Source of the DNA: Collinsella aerofaciens
GTDB lineage: Bacteria; Actinomycetota; Coriobacteriia; Coriobacteriales; Coriobacteriaceae
Assembly (NCBI GenBank): GCA_905213325.1
Contig: CAJMHW010000020.1
Span: 1 to 37,557, forward strand
Length of the DNA stretch: 37,557 bases
Direction of reading: 5' to 3'
The notes beneath the pieces were generated by a model that was not told where the DNA came from, did no database searches, and saw nothing but the letters and a program-made list of their open reading frames with translations. Made by a program: the position numbers and the translations under genes. Below are positions 8,842-16,014 of this stretch, piece by piece (position 1 is the first letter of the stretch; each line of letters begins with the position of its first letter).

Positions 8842-9747
8842 GTGGGGGCTATTACTCCGGGTGTGCGTTTGCACGACCTTCCACAGGGGACCGTCGAGGA
8901 ACGCATCCGCATGGCGGGAGAGCTGGGCTTTTCGTGCATTCAGCTGCCGAGCAAGGTGCTCTACGCATCGATGGGGATCGATCGAGGCGGCCTGACCCGC
9001 GAGCTTGCCGACCATTTGCGTGCGGTGCTCGACGAGGCGGGCGTTTCGGTCGCCGTGCTCGGCTGCTATAAGAATTTGGCGACGCCCGATCGCCAACAGC
9101 TCATGGATAACATTGCCGAGTACGAGGCATGCCTGAACTTTGCCCAGATGCTCGGCGGATGCCCGGTTGGCACCGAGACCGGTCGCCCCAATGCGCAGAA
9201 CCGCGTTGCTGACGACCGCATGACCGATGGGGCACTCGAAGCGTTTACAGACGGGCTTGCACGCGTCTGCGATCGGGCCGAGGCCGTGGGCGGGCAAATT
9301 TTGATCGAGCCCGGTTGGAACGAGACGGTTAATACTCCGGACCGCTGCCGTGAGGTGCTGGAGCACGTCTCGAGCCCGTCGCTCGGCGTGATCTACGACC
9401 CGGTATCGCTGCTGCACCCCAGTGTCGTTGACGAAGCGCAGGAAATCACCGCGCGCATGCTCTACTTATGCGGCAGTAAGATCCGCGCGCTGCACGCCAA
9501 GGATTTTGAGGTCGTTGATAACGAGGACGAAGCCGGATGGTGCGACGGTACGGGTTCACGCCTGGTGTGCCACGGCGTGGGCGAGACGGGCCGCTATGAC
9601 TTTGAGCCCGTGGTGGCCTGGGCTGCCGCCGCCTGTCCTGGGATTCCCTGCGTGGTCGAGAACAGCGTGCCGGCGACGGCGGCTGACTGCCTGGCGACAC
9701 TCGAGCACATGTCCGCTCGCTGCGGGGCTTCGCATCGCGAGCTATAG
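8842..9747 (+). CDS. Sugar-phosphate isomerase/epimerase (xylose-isomerase-like TIM barrel)
   Basis: This 301-residue protein of the AP_endonuc_2 / xylose isomerase-like TIM-barrel superfamily typically isomerises or epimerises keto sugars or their acids using a divalent metal. Candidate metal ligands are the Glu in LIEPGW, the Asp in VIYDPVSLLHP, the His in ALHAKDFEV and the Glu in VVENS. The start is taken as the GTG one base after the GH105 stop, preceded by AAGGG; the next ATG (8914) would cut off the first strand. It is translationally close to GH105, so a role in metabolising the released uronate or rhamnose is plausible, but the substrate is unknown. Confidence 0.75.
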   Translation: MGAITPGVRLHDLPQGTVEERIRMAGELGFSCIQLPSKVLYASMGIDRGGLTRELADHLRAVLDEAGVSVAVLGCYKNLATPDRQQLMDNIAEYEACLNFAQMLGGCPVGTETGRPNAQNRVADDRMTDGALEAFTDGLARVCDRAEAVGGQILIEPGWNETVNTPDRCREVLEHVSSPSLGVIYDPVSLLHPSVVDEAQEITARMLYLCGSKIRALHAKDFEVVDNEDEAGWCDGTGSRLVCHGVGETGRYDFEPVVAWAAAACPGIPCVVENSVPATAADCLATLEHMSARCGASHREL

Positions 9748-9850
9748 CATTGGCTTTTGCCGTGTCGGCAGATTGAGATTACCTGCATGGGGGCGGCGGT
9801 GAAGGGTCTTTATCGTCGCCCCATTGGATTGCATTAAAAAGGGGAGTTGC

Positions 9851-11068
9851 GTGGCTATCCACATTGTCGAAGAGGCGAATCGTTGCCTAGGTTGTAAAAG
9901 GGCGTTCTGTCAGATTAAGGGCTGCCCGGTTCAGACGCCTATTCCGCAGGTCATCGACCTGTTCAAACAGCGTCGTCTAGAAGAGGCGGGCGAGCTATTG
10001 TTCCAGAACAATCCCATGAGCGCGGTCTGCTCCATGGTGTGCAATCATTCGGGCCAGTGCGAGGGCGCTTGCATCCAGGGCCGCAAGGGCGCGCCGGTGC
10101 ATTTCTCGAGCATCGAGAACTATATCTCGACAGCGTATTTGGATCGTAAGGAGTGGACGCCCGCGCCGTCGTGTGGCAAGCAGGTCGCTGTGGTCGGCTC
10201 CGGCCCAGCCGGCATTACCGTGGCAATTAAGATGGCGCAGCTGGGTTGCGCCGTCACTGTTTTTGAGCAGCGGCCCGAGATCGGCGGTGTGCTGGAGTAC
10301 GGTATCCCCGAGTTCCGCCTGCCCCGTGCGCTCGTGCAAAAGTATCGCCACGTGATGTGCTCGCTTGGCGTGCGCGTGCGCCCCTCGACCACCATCGGTG
10401 GCGCGCTGCATATCGACGACCTGCTGCGCGACGGCTACGATGCGGTCTTTGTCGGTACTGGTACCTGGCGAGCTCGAAAGCTGGGTATTCCCGGCGAGTC
10501 GCGCGGCAACGTGCTGTTTGGTATCGATTATCTGGTCGATCCCACGAGCGTGGCAATCGGGCAGAACGTGGCGGTTATCGGCGCCGGCAATGTGGCCATG
10601 GATGTTGCCCGCACGGCCCTGCGCTCGGGTGCCCGCAAGGTCACTGTGTATGCCCGATCGCGCCATATCTCTGCCATCGATGACGAGGTGGAGCTGACCG
10701 AGCTTGACGGTGCCGAGATTGTGCGCGGCAAGGCGATCTGCGCCATCGATGATAACGGTCCGGTGTTCGAGACGGCTATCTTTGACGAGGACAACAACGT
10801 GGTGGGCTATGAGGAAGAGCTCGACCATGTGTCCGCCGACACAGTTGTGATCGCGGCTTCGCAGGTGCCCAAGGACAAGCTTGTGCTTACGACGGGCGGT
10901 CTGGAGACCGATCATCGCGGCCTTCTTTCGGTCGACGAGTACGGTATGACCACCGTGCCTGGCGTCTTTGCCGCCGGCGACGTGGTTAACGGCCCGCTGA
11001 CGGTTGTTCACGCCGTAGCCGGCGCCAAGCTCGCCGTCGAAGGCATGACTACCTATCTGGGCCTCTAA
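9851..11068 (+). CDS. GltD/NfnB-like FAD-dependent pyridine nucleotide oxidoreductase
   Basis: This 405-residue protein resembles the glutamate synthase small subunit and NfnB. The N-terminal Cys clusters (CLGCKRAFCQIKGC and CSMVCNHSGQCEGAC, about residues 10-80) should bind two [4Fe-4S] centres. GSGPAG near residue 117 binds FAD, GAGNVAMDVA near residue 245 binds NAD(P)H, and AAGDVVNGP near the C-terminus completes the FAD site. The GTG at 9851 follows GGGGAG; a TTG 27 bp upstream is an alternative. No GltB or NfnA partner is adjacent. It lies between the pectin operon and an enoate reductase-type flavoenzyme, with which it could exchange electrons. Its actual electron acceptor is unknown. 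Confidence 0.78.
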   Translation: MAIHIVEEANRCLGCKRAFCQIKGCPVQTPIPQVIDLFKQRRLEEAGELLFQNNPMSAVCSMVCNHSGQCEGACIQGRKGAPVHFSSIENYISTAYLDRKEWTPAPSCGKQVAVVGSGPAGITVAIKMAQLGCAVTVFEQRPEIGGVLEYGIPEFRLPRALVQKYRHVMCSLGVRVRPSTTIGGALHIDDLLRDGYDAVFVGTGTWRARKLGIPGESRGNVLFGIDYLVDPTSVAIGQNVAVIGAGNVAMDVARTALRSGARKVTVYARSRHISAIDDEVELTELDGAEIVRGKAICAIDDNGPVFETAIFDEDNNVVGYEEELDHVSADTVVIAASQVPKDKLVLTTGGLETDHRGLLSVDEYGMTTVPGVFAAGDVVNGPLTVVHAVAGAKLAVEGMTTYLGL

Positions 11069-11084
11069 CTCCATCCCACCCATC

Positions 11085-11151
11085 AGTTGCGGTGAAATAC
11101 GGACTGTTTTGGCTGTCAAAAGCCTTATCTACTCCGTATTCCACCGCAACT
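11085..11151. repeat. 67-bp palindromic element, copy 1
   Basis: Left arm AGTTGCGGTGAAATACGGA pairs with the right end of the element with one mismatch (18 of 19). The loop region is about 29 nt. It lies between the GltD-like gene and the enoate-reductase gene. It is one of four copies of identical length in the window. Confidence 0.85.
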
Positions 11152-11266
11152 TTTTGGGGGTTGAGCAGAGACTGGGGGAGCGCGTGCGGTCGGGTGCTGC
11201 ACGGTTGCTGGTACGATAGGTACGTCAGCAACTGCCGCCGAGCGGCTCAAATGAAAGGAACCCTGT

Positions 11267-13216
11267 ATGGAGTCCTCTGCCTATCCAATGCTCTTTAGCC
11301 CGATCAAGGTCGGTACGACCGAGGTCAAGAACCGCGTCTTTATGCCGCCGGTGTCCACCAACCTGGCCGATCATGGCTATGTGACTGACGACTTGGTCGA
11401 TCATTACCGTGCCCGTGCCAAGGGCGGCGTGGGCCTCATCATCACCGAGGTCGTGACGGTCGAGCCCACCTATACCTATCTGCCGGGTGACATGTGCTGC
11501 TACGACGACACGTTTATCCCCGGCTGGGAAAAGCTCGCCGCGGCCGTCCACGAGTACGGCTGCAAGATCATGCCGCAGCTCTTCCACCCCGCCTACATGG
11601 CCTTTAACATCCCGGGCACGCCGCGCTTGATCGCTCCGTCCTTTGTGGGCCCGTCTTACGCCCGCGAGGCACCGCGCCCCATCACGGTCGACGAGATTCA
11701 CGAGCTCACGCATCAGTTTGGCGACGCTGCCGTGCGTATGCAGAAGGCCGGTGTCGATGGCGTTGAGGTCCACGCAGCGCACGCCCACGGTATGCTCGGC
11801 GGCTTTTTGACTCCGCTCTACAACAAGCGTACCGACGAGTACGGCGGCTCGCTCGATGCCCGCATGCGCTTCCTGCTCGAGGTCATCGCCGAGATTCGCG
11901 AGCGCTGCGGCAAGGACTTTATCATCGACGTCCGCATCTCGGGCGATGAGTACACCGATGGCGGTCTGACCCTCAACGATATGATTTATGTCTCGCGTCG
12001 CCTGGAGAAGGCCGGCGTCGACATGATTCATGTGTCGGGCGGCACCACCATCAAGCGCGGCTCCGCGATTCCCGCCGCCGGTACCCAGCAGGCCTCGCAC
12101 GCCGCCTGCTCGCGCGAGATTAAGAAGCACGTCAACATTCCCGTCGCCACCGTCGGCCGCATCAACGAGGCCTGGATCGCCGAGGAGCTGATCGAGGACG
12201 GCGCTGCCGACATCTGCATGATGGGCCGCGCCAATCTGTGCGATGCCGAGTTCTGCAACAAGGCCGCTGCCGGCAACGCCGACGACATCCGCCCCTGCAT
12301 CGGCTGCCTGCGCTGCCTGAACGGCATTATGTTCGGCAAGCGCATCTCCTGCACCGTCAACCCGGACGTGGAGCGCGACGAGGCTGGCTACGAACCTGCT
12401 GCCGAGGCCAAGAACGTGCTCGTTGTGGGCGCTGGTCCTGCGGGCATGGAGGCAGCCTATATTGCTGCCAAGCGCGGCCACAACGTGGTGCTCGTGGATA
12501 AGCAGGATGAGCCGGGCGGCGAGATGCGCATCGCGGCCGTTCCGCCGGCAAAGCAGGAACTCACCCGCGTGATCAAGTATCAGTACCGTCGCTTGGCCGA
12601 GGCCGGCGTCACATGCGTCTTTGGCACCGAGCTTTCGGCCGAGGACATTCAGCGTGACTACGCGGGCTACGAGGTTGTCCTTGCTTATGGCGCCAAGCCC
12701 ATCGCCCCGGCCTTCATGCAGGGCTTTAAGCAGGTTATGACGGCTGACGACCTGTTGGGCGGCAAAGCTTTCCCGGGCAAGAAGATTGTCATCGTGGGCG
12801 GCGGCACCGTCGGTTGCGAGACGGCCGACTACCTGGCCCCGTTGGTCAACGATCTGTCGCCGGCCAATCGCGACGTCATCGTCATCGAGATGACCAAGAC
12901 GCTCGCCGCCAACGAGGGCGGCGCCGGTCGAGCGGTGCTCATCACGCGCATGCTCTCCAAGGGCGTTCACGTGCTGACCGAGGCCAAGGTGACCGAGATT
13001 ACCGAGGATGCCATCAGCTACGAAAAGGACGGCGAGATCCACACCATCGCCGATGCCGATACGCTGGTACTTGCCATGGGCTATCGTCCCAATACCAAGT
13101 TGGCCGACGACCTTGCTGCAGCCGGCGTTACCACCCACGTGTTGGGCGATGCCAACAAGTGCGGCAACATCCGCGACGCCATCGGCGATGGCTACAAGGT
13201 TGCTTGCGAGCTCTAG
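11267..13216 (+). CDS. Old-yellow-enzyme / 2-enoate (2,4-dienoyl-CoA) reductase-type flavoprotein
   Basis: This 649-residue, three-domain flavoenzyme carries an FMN TIM barrel at residues 1 to about 340, with the active-site region VEVHAAHAHGML near residue 165. A [4Fe-4S] cluster is bound by CIGCLRC and a later Cys at about 345-365. The C-terminal FAD/NAD(P)H domain has GAGPAGMEAAY near residue 390 and VGGGTVGCETADYL near 510. The length is normal for FadH/enoate reductase. The ATG follows GAAAGGAA. Such enzymes reduce C=C bonds conjugated to a carbonyl. The 4,5-unsaturated uronates made from pectin also carry a C=C, but use of that substrate is speculation. A minus-strand terminator lies just beyond its stop. 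Confidence 0.85.
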   Translation: MESSAYPMLFSPIKVGTTEVKNRVFMPPVSTNLADHGYVTDDLVDHYRARAKGGVGLIITEVVTVEPTYTYLPGDMCCYDDTFIPGWEKLAAAVHEYGCKIMPQLFHPAYMAFNIPGTPRLIAPSFVGPSYAREAPRPITVDEIHELTHQFGDAAVRMQKAGVDGVEVHAAHAHGMLGGFLTPLYNKRTDEYGGSLDARMRFLLEVIAEIRERCGKDFIIDVRISGDEYTDGGLTLNDMIYVSRRLEKAGVDMIHVSGGTTIKRGSAIPAAGTQQASHAACSREIKKHVNIPVATVGRINEAWIAEELIEDGAADICMMGRANLCDAEFCNKAAAGNADDIRPCIGCLRCLNGIMFGKRISCTVNPDVERDEAGYEPAAEAKNVLVVGAGPAGMEAAYIAAKRGHNVVLVDKQDEPGGEMRIAAVPPAKQELTRVIKYQYRRLAEAGVTCVFGTELSAEDIQRDYAGYEVVLAYGAKPIAPAFMQGFKQVMTADDLLGGKAFPGKKIVIVGGGTVGCETADYLAPLVNDLSPANRDVIVIEMTKTLAANEGGAGRAVLITRMLSKGVHVLTEAKVTEITEDAISYEKDGEIHTIADADTLVLAMGYRPNTKLADDLAAAGVTTHVLGDANKCGNIRDAIGDGYKVACEL

Positions 13217-13270
13217 TCAACCCCTTGGTGCATGTGAGGCCTATCCCCGCGGCGTCAGTCGGTAGATAGC

Positions 13271-13312
13271 AAAAAGCGGCGGTCGTCCCGTACATGGGAC
13301 GACCGCCGCTTG
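13271..13312 (-). terminator. Strong terminator for the dhuI-like gene
   Basis: A 16-bp perfect stem (AAGCGGCGGTCGTCCC and its complement) with a 6-nt loop is followed on the minus strand by TTTTTGC. It ends the minus-strand KduD-DhuI-like operon and may also stop convergent transcription from the flavoenzyme gene. Confidence 0.9.
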
Positions 13313-13336
13313 CGTCAGCTGCAATGAGTCATGCGA

Positions 13337-13978
13337 TTAGAGGTCCAGAATCTCCTTGACCTTGGCGATGATGGCCTCGTCGGTTGCGTTGGCAAAGAAG
13401 TACTCCTGGAAGTGCTCGCCGGCAAGTGCGCCCTTCACCAGGTCCTGATCGATCTCGCCCAGGACGTCGACGAGCGGGCGCATGGTCACAGCGCGCACGC
13501 CGTCGAGGATCTTCTTGTTGCGCTGCTCGGGCTCAACGCGCTCGGCGGGGTAGCCGTTTCCCGAACCAAAGCCAAAGAGCTTCTCGAAGGTGTACTCAAG
13601 GTTGAGCTCCTGGCCCCAGCCGTTCTTGAGGGCGAAGGGCATGGCGACGGCGTTGCCATCGTTGACCTGGGCAAAGGTGTAGGCGTCGAGCGGGTCGGCA
13701 ACGTGGCCGCACAGCACGCCGGGGAAGGAGTTACAGGCGAGCATGGCGCCCTCGCCGGTGCCGCAGCCGGTCACGACGTAGTCGGCAGCACCGGAGTTCA
13801 GCAGCACGGCGGCAAGGATGCCGTTCTGCACGTAGGTGAGGGGCTTGGAGTCGGCGTCGGCATACATACCATAGTTAAAGACGGTGTGCCCCATGGGCTC
13901 GACAACCTTCTTAAGGGCAGCCTCGATCATGGGGTTCTTGGAGTTCTGAGAGTTCTCATTGATCAGAGCGATTTTCAT
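13337..13978 (-). CDS. RpiB/LacAB-type 4-deoxy-5-hexosulose-uronate isomerase (DhuI-like)
   Basis: This 213-residue protein of the RpiB/LacA/LacB family begins MKIALINENSQ and carries the GCGTGEGAML loop (about residue 72), PGVLCG and VEPEQRN. The longer-than-RpiB length (RpiB is about 150) and the first 20 residues resemble streptococcal DhuI as I remember it. DhuI replaces KduI in isomerising 5-keto-4-deoxyuronate to 3-deoxy-hexodiulosonate. It lies downstream of a KduD-like gene in the same orientation, with a 67-bp palindrome between. No canonical KduI is in the window, so this gene fills that step. The isomerase family is sure; the substrate is inferred from context and resemblance. Confidence 0.82.
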   Translation of the reverse strand: MKIALINENSQNSKNPMIEAALKKVVEPMGHTVFNYGMYADADSKPLTYVQNGILAAVLLNSGAADYVVTGCGTGEGAMLACNSFPGVLCGHVADPLDAYTFAQVNDGNAVAMPFALKNGWGQELNLEYTFEKLFGFGSGNGYPAERVEPEQRNKKILDGVRAVTMRPLVDVLGEIDQDLVKGALAGEHFQEYFFANATDEAIIAKVKEILDL

Positions 13979-14001
13979 TGCGAATTACCTTTCTATTTCT
14001 A

Positions 14002-14068
14002 ACTTGCGGTGAAATACGGACTGTTTTGCCTGATAGAAGCCAAAACCAATCCTTATCTCACCGCAACT
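14002..14068. repeat. 67-bp palindromic element, copy 2
   Basis: It begins ACTTGCGGTGAAATACGGAC and ends TCTCACCGCAACT. The arms are imperfectly complementary (several mismatches in the middle). It lies in the gap between the KduD-like and DhuI-like genes, inside their presumed operon. Confidence 0.75.
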
Positions 14069-14118
14069 CAAATGAAAAACGAGTGGATGAAACCTGATAT
14101 GGGCAGTTGCGGCGACGC

Positions 14119-14928
14119 TTATTGAGGCTGCTTTCCAATGTATGCGAGGATTCCGCCGTCGACGTAGAGGATGTGACCGTTGACGAAGTTCGATGCATCG
14201 GAAGCCAAGAACACGGCGGGGCCCTTCAGATCTTCGGGCGTGCCCCAACGGGCGGCCGGCGTCTTGGCAATGATGAACTGGTCAAACGGGTGACGGCTGC
14301 CGTCGGGCTGCGTCTCGCGCAGCGGCGCGGTTTGCGGTGTGGCGATGTAGCCGGGCCCAATGCCGTTGCACTGGATGTTGGCCTCGCCAAACTCGGAGCA
14401 GATGTTCTTGGTGAGCATCTTGAGTCCGCCCTTGGCGGCGGCGTAGCCGGCAATGGTCTCGCGGCCCAGCTCGCTCATCATGGAGCAGATGTTGATGATC
14501 TTGCCGTGGCCCTTGGCGATCATGCCGGGCAGGCAGGCCTTGGACACGATAAACGGGGCGTTGAGGTCGATATCGACGACACGGCGGAAGTCCTCGGCGC
14601 TCATGTCGAGCATCGGCGTGCGCTGGATGACGCCTGCATTGTTGACCAGGATGTCGGGCGTGGTGCCAAAATCGGCCTCGATCTTGGCGATGAGCTCGGC
14701 GACGACGGCCTCGTCGGTGACATCGGCAACATAGCCGTGAGCATCAAAGCCCAGCTCGCGGTAGTGCTTCTCGGCCTCGGTGACCTTGTCGGCATGACGG
14801 GCGTTAAAGGCAATCTTGGCGCCGGCTTCGCCGAGCGCCTCGGCAATGGCCATGCCAATACCGTAAGTGGCGCCGGTCACCAGCGCGACCTTGCCATCCA
14901 GACGGAAGCTGTCCATAAGATCAGACAT
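14119..14928 (-). CDS. kduD: 2-dehydro-3-deoxy-D-gluconate 5-dehydrogenase (KduD/DhuD-like SDR)
   Basis: This 269-residue classical short-chain dehydrogenase has the Rossmann motif TGATYGIG near residue 19, NNAG near residue 95, the catalytic Ser in NICSMMSE and YAAAKGG with the Tyr/Lys pair near residues 160-164. The chosen ATG follows GAAAGGA. KduD reduces 3-deoxy-D-glycero-2,5-hexodiulosonate to KDG with NAD(P)H. The neighbouring DhuI-like isomerase, the TGAACGTTCA operators upstream and the KDG kinase/KDPG aldolase further along the window support this role over gluconate 5-dehydrogenase, a close relative. There is no signal of truncation. Confidence 0.8.
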   Translation of the reverse strand: MSDLMDSFRLDGKVALVTGATYGIGMAIAEALGEAGAKIAFNARHADKVTEAEKHYRELGFDAHGYVADVTDEAVVAELIAKIEADFGTTPDILVNNAGVIQRTPMLDMSAEDFRRVVDIDLNAPFIVSKACLPGMIAKGHGKIINICSMMSELGRETIAGYAAAKGGLKMLTKNICSEFGEANIQCNGIGPGYIATPQTAPLRETQPDGSRHPFDQFIIAKTPAARWGTPEDLKGPAVFLASDASNFVNGHILYVDGGILAYIGKQPQ

Positions 14929-14943
14929 AGCGATCCTTTCAAA

Positions 14944-14957
14944 AGAAACGTTCATCT
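14944..14957. promoter_or_regulatory. AACGTTCA half-type operator near the kduD start
   Basis: AGAAACGTTCATCT has the AACGTT core at 14947-14952. It lies within the 5' leader of the KduD-like gene, 90 bp from the perfect site further upstream. It is a weaker match than the others. Confidence 0.45.
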
Positions 14958-15032
14958 GTATAAGTCTTGCTTTTCGTACAAGGTCAGTATAGGAGAAGAG
15001 GAGGATTTAAAAGTCAGATTCTCCTAAAATCA

Positions 15033-15046
15033 GGTGAACGTTCACT
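15033..15046. promoter_or_regulatory. TGAACGTTCA operator upstream of kduD
   Basis: GGTGAACGTTCACT contains the perfect decamer palindrome (core 15037-15042). A minus-strand TATACT box (plus coordinates 14986-14991) lies between this site and the gene. It ties the KduD/DhuI-like pair to the same regulator as the transporter and GH105. Confidence 0.65.
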
Positions 15047-15087
15047 TTTAAAAGGCGAACGGTTGTAGATAATTGTCGCGATGACTG

Positions 15088-15780
15088 CTATTCGCTCTGA
15101 TCCTGCGTGCCCTCCGCAATCATGTTGCGGTTATACACCAGGTGCAGATACATCGCGTCGTGCGCGGCGGTGGGATTGCGCGAGGCGATGGCGTCGGCCA
15201 CATCGCGGTGCGTGCGGATAGTTTCTTCGACGAGCTTTTTGCCGGTCACGTCGATAAAGAGGGGGACGGATGCCTTGAGCACGCCCATCAGGCGGGGAAC
15301 GACGAGGTTTCCGGAGCTTTCGGCAATGGCATTGTGGAACGCGGTGTCGGCGGCGGAGTAATCCTCACCGGCCTCGGCCAGGTGCTCGGATTCGTCGCAG
15401 AGCTCTTTGATACAGACGACCTGGTCGTTGGTTGCGTGCTCGGCTGCCATGCGTGCAATCTGCGGCTCGATCATAAAGCGCACCTCGAGTAGGTCGCGCG
15501 CCAGACGCTGCTTGTCGTCGATAAAGGTAAAGCCCAGCGGGTCGTCGGCAACGCCGGGGTTTGACGCCACATAGGTGCCCGAACCCTGCTTAATGCGCAC
15601 GATATTGCGCGACTGCAGCAACTTCATGGCCTCGCGCACGGTGCTCCTGCCGGCGCCCAAGCGCTCGACCAGCACGGTTTCCTTGGGCAGGCGATCGCCT
15701 TGCTCAAGGTGTTCATCCAGAATCAATTGAATGATTTTCTCCGATATTTGCTCGGGGAGTCCCGATTCGGCGCGGGCCAT
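15088..15780 (-). CDS. FadR-type (FCD domain) GntR transcriptional regulator
   Basis: The N-terminal GntR winged helix (about residues 8-75, with ERLGAGRSTVREAMKLLQ as the recognition helices and GSGTYV as the wing) is followed by an all-alpha FCD ligand domain. RFMIEPQIARMAAEHA, DTAFHNAIAESSGN and the late HRDVADAI/AHDAMYLHL carry the Asp/His residues expected to bind metal and a carboxylate effector. The ATG follows AAAGGT; an upstream in-frame ATG lacks a binding site. It is divergent from the GntP permease, and the intergenic palindromes are likely its operators. Sugar-acid regulators such as UxuR, ExuR and LldR belong to this family. The effector is likely the sugar acid imported by the permease. 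Confidence 0.85.
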   Translation of the reverse strand: MARAESGLPEQISEKIIQLILDEHLEQGDRLPKETVLVERLGAGRSTVREAMKLLQSRNIVRIKQGSGTYVASNPGVADDPLGFTFIDDKQRLARDLLEVRFMIEPQIARMAAEHATNDQVVCIKELCDESEHLAEAGEDYSAADTAFHNAIAESSGNLVVPRLMGVLKASVPLFIDVTGKKLVEETIRTHRDVADAIASRNPTAAHDAMYLHLVYNRNMIAEGTQDQSE

Positions 15781-15905
15781 AGCTATACCTTTCATTACAA
15801 AATTCATCTGAGCTATTTTAGCGCACCACGGATGCGATATTGGCCGCTGGATTTGAGTCGGGCGGCTTAGATATACCGTTCGCAGCGCAAATACGACCGT
15901 TTACC

Positions 15906-15924
15906 AAATACATCAGATGTATTT
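15906..15924. promoter_or_regulatory. 19-bp palindrome, candidate GntR (FCD) operator
   Basis: AAATACATCAGATGTATTT is a perfect odd palindrome in the divergent promoter between the GntR gene and the GntP permease. Its AT-rich arms and length resemble UxuR/ExuR-type operators. CATCAG recurs at 15946-15951 and 15975-15980. Confidence 0.6.
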
Positions 15925-15974
15925 CGAACAAATTCAAAAATGAAACATCAGGCCTTTCCAAAACACGCTATAGT

Positions 15975-16001
15975 CATCAGACGAATTCAAAAGGTCTGAT
16001 G
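15975..16001. promoter_or_regulatory. CATCAGAC...GTCTGATG inverted repeat before the permease
   Basis: Two 8-bp perfect inverted arms are separated by 11 bp, immediately upstream of the GGAGGAAAG ribosome site of the GntP gene. Because it repeats the CATCAGA motif of the 19-bp palindrome it may be a second GntR site. It could also form an RNA hairpin in the leader. Confidence 0.5.
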
Positions 16002-16014
16002 AATTGGAGGAAAG

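Noticed and set aside
11225..13138. 637-codon open frame antisense to the enoate-reductase gene
   Set aside because: It is a shadow of a well-supported flavoenzyme. Composition is His/Ala/Asp/Gly-rich, with no ribosome site or motifs.
13331..15027. Long plus-strand frames (223 and 306 codons) opposite the DhuI-like and KduD-like genes
   Set aside because: The minus-strand products have full family motifs and good start sites; the plus-strand frames do not.
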